Assembly (NCBI GenBank): GCA_039714535.1
Contig: JBDLJC010000010.1
Span: 1 to 64,000, forward strand
Direction: 5' to 3'
Length of the DNA stretch: 64,000 bases
Source of the DNA: JAGXFP01 sp039714535
Lineage (GTDB): Bacteria > Desulfobacterota > Desulfobulbia > Desulfobulbales > JAGXFP01
Shown here: one piece after another, positions 29,395 to 38,924 of the stretch
Layout: every line of letters starts with the position of its first letter
How positions within the stretch are numbered: the stretch's first letter is position 1
Made by a program: the position numbers and the translations under genes
Notes under the pieces: generated by a model
What the model saw: the letters and a program-made list of their open reading frames with translations, nothing else
What the model was told of the DNA's origin: nothing
Databases searched by the model: none

Positions 29395-30663
29395 TTAACC
29401 GTTCATAGAGTCGAAAAACTCATTGTTAGTCTTGGTACGTTTCATTTTGTCCTTAAGAAAATCCATTGAGTCCATGGGATTCATGCTGGACAACAATTTT
29501 CGCAGGATCCACATGCGATTCAGGACATCCGGTTTTAGCAACAATTCCTCTTTCCTGGTTCCGGAACGGTTCAGATCAATTGCCGGGAAAATCCTTTTAT
29601 CGGCAAGCTTGCGGTCCAGAACAATTTCCATATTACCGGTCCCCTTAAACTCCTCGAAGATAACCTCGTCCATCCGGCTGCCGGTTTCAACCAAGGCCGA
29701 AGCAATAATGGTCAGACTGCCGCCTTCCTCGATATTACGGGCCGCACCGAAAAACCTTTTGGGACGATGCAACGCATTTGAATCAACACCGCCGGAAAGG
29801 ATTTTACCGCTGGGCGGCACTACCGTATTGTAGGCCCTGGCCAGACGAGTGATACTGTCGAGGAGAATAACCACATCTTTTTTATGCTCAACCAGCCTTC
29901 TCGCTTTATTAATGACCATTTCCGCGACCTGAATGTGACGCTGGGGAGGCTCATCAAAAGTCGAACTAACGACTTCGGCGTCAACACTCCTGGCCATGTC
30001 TGTGACTTCTTCCGGTCGTTCATCAATCAAAAGGACGATCAGGATAACCTCTTTATGGTTCTCGACAATACTATTGGCAATATCCTTGATCAGCACCGTT
30101 TTACCCGATCTCGGCGGTGCAACGATCAGACCGCGCTGCCCTTTACCGATTGGCGAGACAATGTCCATGATCCGCATAGACAAATTACCACCTTTTTTAG
30201 CCGCCTTTCTTTCAAGTCTAATGGGCTCTTCGGGATGCAGTGGAGTAAGATTAGTAAAGAGAGTTTTGTCCCTGGCCTTCCCGGGAGGATCGAAATTAAC
30301 TGAATCAACCTTGAGTAAGGCAAAGTATCTCTCCCCTTCTTTGGGAGATCTAATCGGTCCCTCAACAGTATCACCGGTCATCAGATTAAGACGTCTGATT
30401 TGCGAAGGCGAAACATATATATCGTCAGGACCAGGCAGATAATTATAGTCCGGCGCCCGGAGAAAACCAAACCCATCGGGGAGAATTTCAAGAACGCCGC
30501 TACCCCGGTTGGTACCGTTCTTCTCAGCTATGGCAGCCTGGGCTTTGACAATGGCGAAGATCAATTCCTGCTTACGCAGGCCACTGAATCCCTCAACCTT
30601 ATAGTCCTTAGCCATTTTGGTTAGTTCGTTGATTTTGAGCAGTTTTAACTCGGACAAATTCAT
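29395..30663 (-). CDS. rho: Transcription termination factor Rho
   Basis: 422 residues. Hexameric RNA-dependent ATPase that ends transcription. N-terminal helix bundle (MNLSELKLLKINELTKMAKD), RNA-binding cold-shock-like domain with GFGFLRAPDYNYLPGPDDIYV, Walker A APPRSGKTVL, Walker B VVILLDSITRLARAYN, and Q/R loops. ATG at 30663 has AGGAGATATC upstream. A near-consensus promoter lies about 265 bp upstream, leaving a long leader as in other rho genes that control their own synthesis. Confidence 0.97.
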   Translation of the reverse strand: MNLSELKLLKINELTKMAKDYKVEGFSGLRKQELIFAIVKAQAAIAEKNGTNRGSGVLEILPDGFGFLRAPDYNYLPGPDDIYVSPSQIRRLNLMTGDTVEGPIRSPKEGERYFALLKVDSVNFDPPGKARDKTLFTNLTPLHPEEPIRLERKAAKKGGNLSMRIMDIVSPIGKGQRGLIVAPPRSGKTVLIKDIANSIVENHKEVILIVLLIDERPEEVTDMARSVDAEVVSSTFDEPPQRHIQVAEMVINKARRLVEHKKDVVILLDSITRLARAYNTVVPPSGKILSGGVDSNALHRPKRFFGAARNIEEGGSLTIIASALVETGSRMDEVIFEEFKGTGNMEIVLDRKLADKRIFPAIDLNRSGTRKEELLLKPDVLNRMWILRKLLSSMNPMDSMDFLKDKMKRTKTNNEFFDSMNG

Positions 30664-30927
30664 TAAAAGATATCTCCTGATTACAATATATATGGTGCTT
30701 TTTTATTCTTGAATGAATCAACTGACACAACAAATATCTCAATCAAAGGTTTTGTTATGCAATTAAACTAAAAAATCGAACTATTGGGATTTTTTAAAAA
30801 AGGAACCTGTGACAGGAATTTTGATTTGGGATATTTATCGAAAAATACGAGATAGACCTTCAGCTTCTCTAAATGTGACCAACTTTGGGGATTGTTCGAT
30901 TCAAGAAATCGATTAAGCAACGATCTG

Positions 30928-30956
30928 AGTCTATTAGCTAAGGGATTTACTGTCAA
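30928..30956 (-). promoter_or_regulatory. Sigma-70-type promoter of the rho operon
   Basis: On the minus strand TTGACA (30956-30951), a 17-bp spacer, then TAGACT (30933-30928). The start of transcription would be near 30920, giving a leader of about 257 nt before rho. The 30664-31096 gap holds no supported gene; a small stem CCTG-TCA-CAGG followed by TTCCTTTTTT lies in the leader and could be a weak attenuator. Confidence 0.6.
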
Positions 30957-31096
30957 GTGTTTTTATAACGCCGGTCAATTGAAGCTGCAGCCCATCATCT
31001 GATCCGTAAGATCTTATCTGCTCGATTGCACGCAATCTTTCCGTATGTTATTAAATAGTGAATAGTCAACATTCCCCATTCAGGATTATATAGATC

Positions 31097-32023
31097 ATGA
31101 AACCGGCTCAATTAACCATATCACTAATGATAGTAATTGGACTCACACCCTGCCTGAGCCTCGCCGCCAATCCCCCCTTACCGACACCGGGACAGGCAAA
31201 AACCGAAATCTGGACCGAACCAACTACAGGCATGAAATTTGTCTGGATTGAGGAAGGATGTTTTCAAATGGGGCAACTCCCCTTGGAAACCCGCCTGCTA
31301 AAAAGAGAAGTTGGCGAGTATGAGTACAAAAAATATTATGCCGATGAACTGCCCCGCCATAAAGTATGCCTCAACGGATTCTGGATGGGCGTCACCGAAG
31401 TAACCCAAAAAGAGTGGGTCAAGATAATGGGGTTCAACCCCGCCCATTTCAACACGGACGAGAATTTTCCGGTCGACACGGTCTCCTGGGAAGACGCCAA
31501 TAACTTCATCGGTAAACTCAACAAGAAAAACAAATCAACTGAATTTAGGCTGCCAACTGAAGCTGAATGGGAGTTCGCGACCCGTGGCAACACAGAAGAC
31601 GCCATGTACTTTACCGGCAACAGCATAACTCCGAAACAGGCCAACTTCAACGGCAGCATCGCTTTCGGCCTGAACCTCCGCGAGGAGTACCGGAAAAGTC
31701 CTGTCGCGGCCGACAGTTTCGCCCCCAACCCTTTCGGACTATATAATATGCACGGTAATGTCTGGGAGTGGTGCAACGACTGGTATGGAGAAAATTACTA
31801 CGCAGACAGCCCGGTTAAAAACCCATCCGGACCCAAGCAAGGTGATATGCGGGTACTTAGAGGTGGCTCATGGTTCCGGTATTCCGGCCATATTCGCTCA
31901 GCCACCAGATACAAAAACAAACCTACCGGCCAATACGCCGACACCGGTTTTAGAGTTGTCAAATCGCAAGCACATGCGGTTGAAGAATCAACCGACAAGT
32001 TTATTTTCAGCCCTGATTTTTAA
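31097..32023 (+). CDS. Secreted SUMF1-fold (formylglycine-generating enzyme-like) protein
   Basis: 308 residues with a signal peptide (cleavage near SLAA at about 24). The SUMF1/C-type-lectin-like fold is clear: MKFVWIEEGCFQMG, WMGVTEVTQKEW, VDTVSWEDANNFI, FRLPTEAEWEFATRG, MHGNVWEWCNDW, RGGSWFRYSG and TGFRVV. The two catalytic cysteines of true FGE near the C-terminus are missing (the RGGSW block is followed by FRYSGHIRSATRY), so sulfatase activation is unlikely. Such proteins are often periplasmic binding or chaperone-like modules. No sulfatase gene is nearby. Confidence 0.8.
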   Translation: MKPAQLTISLMIVIGLTPCLSLAANPPLPTPGQAKTEIWTEPTTGMKFVWIEEGCFQMGQLPLETRLLKREVGEYEYKKYYADELPRHKVCLNGFWMGVTEVTQKEWVKIMGFNPAHFNTDENFPVDTVSWEDANNFIGKLNKKNKSTEFRLPTEAEWEFATRGNTEDAMYFTGNSITPKQANFNGSIAFGLNLREEYRKSPVAADSFAPNPFGLYNMHGNVWEWCNDWYGENYYADSPVKNPSGPKQGDMRVLRGGSWFRYSGHIRSATRYKNKPTGQYADTGFRVVKSQAHAVEESTDKFIFSPDF

Positions 32024-32092
32024 ACCGACAACACCTGAGAAAACCCCGCCAAAAAAAAGATTCTGCGATTAACCACAAAATCCTGATATTAC

Positions 32093-32168
<76 letters not shown>

Positions 32169-32621
32169 CCCCATAAAAGCATTCAAAATACAATACACCT
32201 CTCAACAAATTCTAATTTTTCCTATCGGCGAAATCTAGGGATCATCTTAGGCCTTTAAATCTACATTTTGTGTGCCTATCGACGAGGGCAGAACATACCC
32301 GACAATTTTTATTCCCTCAACAAAAAATCCTTTGGTGCAGTTTGTCTCTAGCTTGAAATGAAATAATTTGGCACCAGGCAAACTCGTTTACCTGGTCGAG
32401 CGCACAACAGGAGAAGGAGTAAAAAAACTGCAAAATGGGTAAACCCAGGAGACAGAGGGCACATAAAATCCCCTCCTCGGGTAACATCATAATCAATCAG
32501 GGTAAGCATTTATGGCCAATCCAACTATAGTGTTTCCTTGACCTTCAATCATCATGAAGGTTAAGATGCCGTAGAATCAAGCCAACTGTCTTGTCTTTAA
32601 AAAAGATTCAGAGAATACCAA
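32169..32621. other. Gene-free stretch with hairpins upstream of the GGDEF/EAL gene
   Basis: No protein gene is supported. Around 32372-32396 there is an imperfect stem CCAGGCAAAC/GTTTACCTGG, and further on the palindrome TGGGTAAACCCA, before AT-rich sequence that leads to the start of the GGDEF/EAL gene. This could be a structured leader. It does not match the c-di-GMP-I riboswitch core well enough to call one. Confidence 0.4.
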
Positions 32622-34238
32622 TTGAAATTATTATCTCTTATTTTTGTCTATATGGGCGCTTTTTTGTTGATGACCGCCCTGTTCCCAACCAAAAAGCTTT
32701 GCGACCAAAAACACCACGCCACCAAGGCATGGCGTGTTCTTGGCGTCCTTATCATCGGATTCCTGATCGTTTATGGGGCATACGGTGTTTACCTGCTCAA
32801 GGGCGGAGCCTATCTCTTTGATTTGCTTGTCGCCATACTCATGTTCAGCGGCGGTATATTTGTCTTTGCCGTTGTCAAGCTGGCCCAGATTTCTATCAAT
32901 AAACTTTCAATAATGGCCGACAAAGAGCGACATCGCTCAATGCATGATGAGCTTACCGGTCTGCCAAACCAGAACTATTTCCACGACAAGGTCCATGCGG
33001 CATCTAGCAGAGCCGATAATATCAAAAAAACTTTCGTGCTTATTTTAATTGATATAAATCGTTTCAAAGAGATCAACTCATCCCTTGGTCATTTTTATGG
33101 CGACTTTATTCTGCAACAGATTTCTTCCCGAATAAAGGACTCGATCAGAAACTCTGATTCTCTGGCGCGCTGGGGAGGAGACAAATTTGCTATTCTACTA
33201 CCGGACACAAACCTTAAAACGGCTATTGCAATATCGAACACTATTACCGCCAACATTACCCAACCCTTTAAAATTGAAGAGAACAATATATCTATTGAAA
33301 CAAGCCATGGCATAGCTGTCTTCCCCGAGCATGGCGAAGAACCAGACAAGTTGATGCAGAGCGCGCATATAGCATTGTACGAAGCTCAAAAGAACCATGT
33401 AAACTATTCAATATTTGATGCGGAGCGGCACCATTCCCCTTTTAAGAAGATGATCATGGTCAGTGAGTTGCGTAATGCCATGAATAATGGCGACCTGCTT
33501 TTGTTCTTCCAGCCGCAGATTTCGGTAATCAACGGCAAATTAAATGGAGCTGAGGCCCTAATCCGGTGGCAACATCCGGAGAAAGGCCTTATCACCCCCG
33601 ATTATTTTATCGATGTGATTGAACAAACCGATTTAAGTAAAACACTGGTCATCTGGGTTCTCGAAAAGGCTTTAAAACACCAGAAGGAATGGCAGGGACA
33701 TGGTCTCGACATCAATGTCTCGGTAAACCTATCGGTAAAGAACCTGCACGACTACGAATTCCCGGCTGAGGTAAAAAAACTTCTTGATAAATGGCAGACC
33801 AACCCAAACCGCATCACCTTGGAAATAACCGAAAGCGGTCTTATGGTTGACCCGAGTCGGGTCACCAAAGTCGTTTCCGAATTAAAAGGATCAGGGTTCA
33901 ACCTATCAATAGACGACTTCGGTACCGGTTACTCTTCACTGGCCTATCTTCGTAAATTCCCAGCCCGCGAAATCAAAATTGATAAATCATTCGTTCTTGA
34001 CATGCTGAACAATGAAGATAGCGCCATAATAGTCAAATCGACTATTGATTTGGCCCACAACATAGGTCGATTGGTCGTTGCGGAAGGGGTTGAAAATCAC
34101 GACACCCACGTCCTGCTAAAACGATTCGGCTGTGATTTCCTCCAGGGGTTTTTATTCAGTAAGGCTTTACCAGCGGATGAATTTCTGAAATGGCACCACC
34201 AATACACCAGCAACCTTACGAAAAAGGCAACACACTGA
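32622..34238 (+). CDS. Membrane GGDEF/EAL protein, degenerate GGDEF and intact EAL
   Basis: 538 residues. Three hydrophobic segments (about 1-21, 39-59, 66-88) anchor it in the inner membrane. The GGDEF domain (DELTGLPNQNYF onwards) has GGDKF in place of GGDEF near residue 185, so cyclase activity should be lost. The EAL domain keeps EALIRW (near 310), NLSVKNL, TLEITESGLM, DDFGTGYSSLAYL, KIDKSFV and AEGVEN, the set needed for c-di-GMP hydrolysis. Likely a c-di-GMP phosphodiesterase. The best start is TTG at 32622; an ATG ten codons later would cut into the first membrane span. Confidence 0.88.
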   Translation: MKLLSLIFVYMGAFLLMTALFPTKKLCDQKHHATKAWRVLGVLIIGFLIVYGAYGVYLLKGGAYLFDLLVAILMFSGGIFVFAVVKLAQISINKLSIMADKERHRSMHDELTGLPNQNYFHDKVHAASSRADNIKKTFVLILIDINRFKEINSSLGHFYGDFILQQISSRIKDSIRNSDSLARWGGDKFAILLPDTNLKTAIAISNTITANITQPFKIEENNISIETSHGIAVFPEHGEEPDKLMQSAHIALYEAQKNHVNYSIFDAERHHSPFKKMIMVSELRNAMNNGDLLLFFQPQISVINGKLNGAEALIRWQHPEKGLITPDYFIDVIEQTDLSKTLVIWVLEKALKHQKEWQGHGLDINVSVNLSVKNLHDYEFPAEVKKLLDKWQTNPNRITLEITESGLMVDPSRVTKVVSELKGSGFNLSIDDFGTGYSSLAYLRKFPAREIKIDKSFVLDMLNNEDSAIIVKSTIDLAHNIGRLVVAEGVENHDTHVLLKRFGCDFLQGFLFSKALPADEFLKWHHQYTSNLTKKATH

Positions 34239-34422
34239 TTAAACACTAAGCATCAACTATCTACTGACTTTTCCACATACGAGCAAACTGCCGTTACCGC
34301 TAGATATGACAGTGGTTTTAGCCAGAAAGAACTTTTGGGAAAACATCGGCAAATCATCTTAAAAAACGCAGATCTAGTTAAGACCGGCACACTGAACAAC
34401 CTATTCACAACAGGCAAAATTA

Positions 34423-35442
34423 TCAGCACTTCCAACCTTGAAAAACACTATCCTCTATGGCAGGAAGATTGAGTTTCTCGACTTTCTCCTCCCCCGCTTG
34501 CCACCATTGCACATTAGCGTTCTTACGCCCCTCCCCTTTCCTACTGAACCTCTTGATCAATCCGACCGCAGCTTCAATGTCTTTTGTGTCCCCGGAGCGC
34601 CTTAGAATAGCCGACGGCCCGGGCCAATCCTCCGTCATCGCCAACAACACATCTCCCGCTTGCTGCAAGGTCAGGAGCAAATCATTTTCAACTTCATTAC
34701 GGCCAACAACCAGCCAGCCGCCGCCCGGCAAAAGAAACTGCCTGCCAACCATCAGCAAACGGATATCGGCCGTTACAACCGCATCGTGTTCTTCATAAAA
34801 CCGTCTCACCCTGACAGCTTTGTTCGGGTCGGTCAAAACACATCCCCCGGCCGGACTGGGGTAATCCTCAATCCCAAATGAAGCCGCCAGAGCCATCTGG
34901 GGTTGGCGGGTCCGCCCACTGAAAGCCAAAAGTCTCTGCCGATCCACCCAACCTTCTTTTTCCGGCAGGGTCTCGACAAGGTTCAAGGCACACAAGGGCC
35001 GCAACAGAATTTCGTCACAACCACTATCTTTTTCAATTATCCGCAGGGTATCGCGCCGTTGCGACATGGGCCGCTGCCCGATAACCTCACCCGAGATCAA
35101 AAAAGAAGCGCCCAGCTCAGCCAACATAGCCCGGGACTCCGAGGCAATCAGAATTTTACAGTCAACACAGGGGTTGAAATTCTTGCCATAGCCGTGGGCC
35201 GGCTTGCGGAGCATTTCAAGATATTTGTCACTTACGTCCCTTAGCTGGACATCAATTCCGTACTTATCGGCAACCTCTTGCCGATATTCGGCCTCACGGC
35301 TCAAAAGTTCATAGCCGAAAAAAGGCGTAACAAAGCGAACCGCCTTTACCTCAATGCCCTGGGCCATAATCAGCCTGCAGGCCAGGATACTATCAAGCCC
35401 CCCGGAAAATAGGGCCACGGCTGTCACTGACCGACCAGACAT
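34423..35442 (-). CDS. PP-loop ATPase with three conserved-type cysteines (tRNA-thiolation-like)
   Basis: 339 residues. N-terminal PP-loop SGGLDS at 13-18 marks an adenylating enzyme of the MnmA/ThiI/TtuA group. Cys92 and Cys95 (NPCVDCK) and Cys201 (AGGCVLTDP) are arranged like the [4Fe-4S] ligands of TtuA/Ncs6-type tRNA sulfurtransferases; a cluster here is inference. Often labelled tRNA thiouridylase-like in deltaproteobacteria. It lacks the THUMP domain of ThiI. Its stop and the recN stop/start arrangement (gap of 2 bp after recN at 35445) indicate one transcript with recN. Confidence 0.75.
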   Translation of the reverse strand: MSGRSVTAVALFSGGLDSILACRLIMAQGIEVKAVRFVTPFFGYELLSREAEYRQEVADKYGIDVQLRDVSDKYLEMLRKPAHGYGKNFNPCVDCKILIASESRAMLAELGASFLISGEVIGQRPMSQRRDTLRIIEKDSGCDEILLRPLCALNLVETLPEKEGWVDRQRLLAFSGRTRQPQMALAASFGIEDYPSPAGGCVLTDPNKAVRVRRFYEEHDAVVTADIRLLMVGRQFLLPGGGWLVVGRNEVENDLLLTLQQAGDVLLAMTEDWPGPSAILRRSGDTKDIEAAVGLIKRFSRKGEGRKNANVQWWQAGEEKVEKLNLPAIEDSVFQGWKC

Positions 35443-35444
35443 TA

Positions 35445-37115
35445 TTATTTGTTTCTCCTGATCAGTTCCGAGACATATTCTCTGGTTTTTTCGGTGACCG
35501 ATTCGCCGTCCAGCATTCTGGCCAATTCTTCGACCCGCATATCGTCAGACAATTGCTCAATGGTCGTATGGGTCCTGTTGCCGGCAACATTCTTGCTTAC
35601 CGTAAAATGGACTGCGGCAAAAGAGGCAATTTGGGGCAGATGGGTAATGCAGAGGACCTGATGATGCCCGGATAATTCCTTTATCTTGCGGGCCACCGCT
35701 TCCGCCGCCTTACCGCTGATCCCGGCATCAATCTCATCAAAGATTACCGTGTCCACCAGATCGTGGCGGGCCAGAATACATTTGAGGGCCAGCATCAACC
35801 GGGAAAGTTCTCCACCAGAGGCCACCTTGGCCATGGCTTGCAAAGGCTCGCCGGGATTGGCCGAGAACATAAACTCAGGATGGTCCCAACCTTTGCGGGT
35901 CATGGAATCGGCAGACTTCTCACCGCGATCAGCGAAACATATATCGAAGACCGCATTCTCCAAACAGAGGAACTGCAATTCATCACGCACCGCACCCGCA
36001 AGTTTTTCCGCAGTACTTAATCTCGCGATAGATAATGCCCCACCCTTTTTTTCAAGCTCCCCGGTCAAGCTTTGCAACTCAACGGCCATGGCCGCCAACT
36101 TCTGATCCATTTCGGTCAAGTCCTGAAGTTCTTTGCCTGATCGTTGGCCAAAAGCCACAACATCCTCAAGGGTCGGGCCGTATTTCCTTTTCAACTGCTG
36201 GAGAAGATCTATTCTGGCCGTAATCTCGTCAAGCCGGCCGGGATCAGCAACAATATTATCCAGATAATCCCGAAGTTGCCGGGCCGCTTCTTCAAGCTGA
36301 TAACTATAACCGGCAACTTCCTCAGATAATTTTTCCAGAGTGCCGTCAAAGAAAGCCATCTTAGCAAGATCACCACGAACCCCGGCCAGTGCATCAGTTA
36401 CCTGACTACCCAGAACTCCGTAACTACTTCGGCCCAGACGCTTCAAATCTTCACCGGCCCGCAACCTGGCCTTTACCTGCTCAAGTTCTTCGTCCTCCCC
36501 CGGCACGATTGCGGCCTCATCTATCTCCCGACATTGAAAGATCAGAAAATCACGGCGCTGCTCCTTATCTCTTTCCTTTTCCTGAAGCTGGAGATATTCG
36601 TCACGCATGGCCGTCCAGCGATCATATATCTCAGCCAATTCCAGACGTTTGGCCATCAGGCCGCCAAAACCATCGACAAAATCGAGATGAAATGACGAAT
36701 TGAGTAGTTGCTGATGATCGTGCTGACTGGCAACCGAAATCAGATTCTCCGTTACCTTACTAACCACCCGACCAGTGGCCAAACCACCGTTAACATAATA
36801 ACGGCTACTGCCTTTGGCCGAGATGATCCGCTTAACAATAACCATCCCGTCTTCACTCTCAAATCCTTGCTCCCGAAGCATTGCCAGCACCGGCACATTT
36901 GGGCCACACTCGAAAAGAGCCTCGACCACCGCCGTATCGGCGCCACTCCTCACCCAGGACCGGGCAGCCTTTTTCCCATACAGCAGATTTATCGATTGCA
37001 GGATTATCGACTTTCCGGCTCCGGTCTCACCGGTCAACACCGACAAACCGGCGCCAAATTCAATTAAAAGCTCCGAAATCAAAGCCAGATTAGTTATTTT
37101 AAGTTCTTTGAGCAT
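35445..37115 (-). CDS. recN: DNA repair protein RecN
   Basis: 556 residues. SMC-like ATPase used in double-strand break repair. Walker A GLSVLTGETGAGKS near residue 30, long central coiled coil (LQLQEKERDKEQRRDFL and later), C-terminal signature VASGGELSRLMLALK and Walker B DTVIFDEIDAGISGKAAEAV. ATG at 37115 has AGAGAAG close upstream and is chosen over an upstream in-frame start at 37160. The PP-loop gene follows by 2 bp. Confidence 0.95.
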   Translation of the reverse strand: MLKELKITNLALISELLIEFGAGLSVLTGETGAGKSIILQSINLLYGKKAARSWVRSGADTAVVEALFECGPNVPVLAMLREQGFESEDGMVIVKRIISAKGSSRYYVNGGLATGRVVSKVTENLISVASQHDHQQLLNSSFHLDFVDGFGGLMAKRLELAEIYDRWTAMRDEYLQLQEKERDKEQRRDFLIFQCREIDEAAIVPGEDEELEQVKARLRAGEDLKRLGRSSYGVLGSQVTDALAGVRGDLAKMAFFDGTLEKLSEEVAGYSYQLEEAARQLRDYLDNIVADPGRLDEITARIDLLQQLKRKYGPTLEDVVAFGQRSGKELQDLTEMDQKLAAMAVELQSLTGELEKKGGALSIARLSTAEKLAGAVRDELQFLCLENAVFDICFADRGEKSADSMTRKGWDHPEFMFSANPGEPLQAMAKVASGGELSRLMLALKCILARHDLVDTVIFDEIDAGISGKAAEAVARKIKELSGHHQVLCITHLPQIASFAAVHFTVSKNVAGNRTHTTIEQLSDDMRVEELARMLDGESVTEKTREYVSELIRRNK

Positions 37116-37377
37116 GGCTTCTCTTTTAACCCTTATCCTATATAGATTGCAAGATACCAACGATTGACTGGGCGTATATTAACAGGTATCATCATCAAAT
37201 GATGATAAATAGAGATCTGGGCGACCGAAACGCTCCAGAACAACAAATGTTTTCTCCATCTATTTGTTTACTACATGACAGACAATCTTCATTGTAGTTT
37301 TTTCTATAATTTTTCAAACTAAAAGAAATTTAAAGGCGTTTATTCCCCTGCCCATATACTACAGACAGACACTTATT

Positions 37378-38802
37378 GTGCTAAAAAGAAACTTTCTTAA
37401 TCTTCATATAATCATTCTCTGTCTACTGCTCATTGCCGGGCCGGTTATGACCCCCCAGCAACTCAGGGCCAAACCTTTTTCAATAGGTAAAGAGAAAGAG
37501 ATTGGCGAAAAGATGCAATCCCTGCTCAGGAGAGAATTCAAACTCATAGATGACCCAGATGTTGCTCAATATATAAACGATTTAGGCCGCCAGGTCTTGG
37601 CGGTGGCAGGGCCACAATATTTCAACTATCAGTTCTTCGTCATCGACAGCAAGGATTTTAATGCCTTTGCGGCGCCATCTGGGTTGATCTTCATCCACTC
37701 CGGACTCATCACCGGCATGACCAGCGAAAACGAACTATTGGGCGTCATCGCCCACGAGATCAGTCATGTTACCAGTCGCCATCTCGCCGACCGGATCAAC
37801 AAAGCAGCTAAGGTCAATATCGGCACTGTTGCCCTTATTCTGGCCGGAATAGCATTAGGCTCCTCAGGCGAGGGCGAACTTTCGGAAGCCGTTGTCGCCG
37901 GCGCCATGGCAACCGGCGCCGCCATGAATCTTAAATTCAGCAGGGCAAACGAAGAAGAGGCCGACCGCTTGGCTTTCAGCTGGATGATAAAAATGAACCG
38001 TAATCCGGAATCCCTGCTGAGCATGCTAAGCAAGATGCGCCGCATCTCAATCCTGAAAATGGGCAACATCCCTCCGTACCTTCTCACCCACCCGAACCCG
38101 GCCCAGCGCATGGGCTATATCCAGGACCTGCTCAACACCTACGATAAAGAATTACCCCCTGCAACCACCAGCGATTTTAATTTCCAAAGAATCCGTTACC
38201 GCATTATAGCCAACACAGATAATGGTCATAATCTTATCCCGCGCCTGTTGAAAAAAACAAAAGAAAACAAAGATCCTGAACTATTCTTAAAGTTAGGCCT
38301 GGCCCAGATTTCCATTCACGAAGGCAATTATAACATAGCCAGAAAACACCTTAGTGAAGTCATAAAAAAATATCCCCATCAGGCCATCCTGAAGTCAGAT
38401 CTAGCCTCCACCTATCTAAGTGAAGGGAAACCTGAAAAGGCATTAGCGATTTTTTCCGAAGCTTTGCATGATGACCCCGATTGCGCCTTTACGATTTTCC
38501 ACATGGCGCGAGCGTTGGACCAAACAAACCAGACAGACCAGGCAATCAAATTTTATGAAGACTTACTGCTTATTACCCCAACCTTTGCCAGGACCCACTA
38601 CTATTTAGGCCAGTCACTATCAAAAATAGGCCAGGAAGGTTTGGGGCACTACCACACAGGTCTTTACAACTGGCTCGAGGGAAATACCCCAAACGCCAAA
38701 TATCATCTGGGGAAGGCCCTGAAAAAGTTGCCGAAAGACAGCATATACATGGAAAAGAGCAAGAATATGCTTGAGAAAATTGCTAAACTTGAAAAGTTAT
38801 AG
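37378..38802 (+). CDS. BepA-like M48 metalloprotease with TPR repeats
   Basis: 474 residues. Signal peptide (residues 8-31). M48 domain with the zinc motif HEISH at 126-130 and the third ligand in NEEEADRLAF. The C-terminal half (from about 290) is made of TPR helices (KPEKALAIFSEALHDDPDC). This is the layout of BepA/YfgC, a periplasmic protease and chaperone that supports LptD and BAM assembly. GTG at 37378 is the likely start; its ribosome site is poor. First of a run of plus-strand envelope genes. Confidence 0.88.
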   Translation: MLKRNFLNLHIIILCLLLIAGPVMTPQQLRAKPFSIGKEKEIGEKMQSLLRREFKLIDDPDVAQYINDLGRQVLAVAGPQYFNYQFFVIDSKDFNAFAAPSGLIFIHSGLITGMTSENELLGVIAHEISHVTSRHLADRINKAAKVNIGTVALILAGIALGSSGEGELSEAVVAGAMATGAAMNLKFSRANEEEADRLAFSWMIKMNRNPESLLSMLSKMRRISILKMGNIPPYLLTHPNPAQRMGYIQDLLNTYDKELPPATTSDFNFQRIRYRIIANTDNGHNLIPRLLKKTKENKDPELFLKLGLAQISIHEGNYNIARKHLSEVIKKYPHQAILKSDLASTYLSEGKPEKALAIFSEALHDDPDCAFTIFHMARALDQTNQTDQAIKFYEDLLLITPTFARTHYYLGQSLSKIGQEGLGHYHTGLYNWLEGNTPNAKYHLGKALKKLPKDSIYMEKSKNMLEKIAKLEKL

Positions 38803-38924
38803 AATAACTTATCAATATAATTTAAAATTTCTACACCATCTGATCTACAGCAAAGACAGGTGTCTCTCAAAAGAACCTTGACCACCAAACGAACTTATTA
38901 TCAGGCATCAGCCAGGGAGTATCA

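Noticed and set aside
30768..30956. 62-codon frame in the rho leader as a leader peptide
   Set aside because: Its start codon overlaps the -35 box and there is no internal start or ribosome site after the predicted transcription start.
31097..32023. True formylglycine-generating enzyme
   Set aside because: The catalytic cysteine pair is missing and there is no sulfatase nearby.
32370..32470. c-di-GMP-I (GEMM) riboswitch before the GGDEF/EAL gene
   Set aside because: GGCAAAC is present, but the rest of the conserved core (GGGACGCAAAGCC-like) is not. Kept only as an unclassified structured leader.
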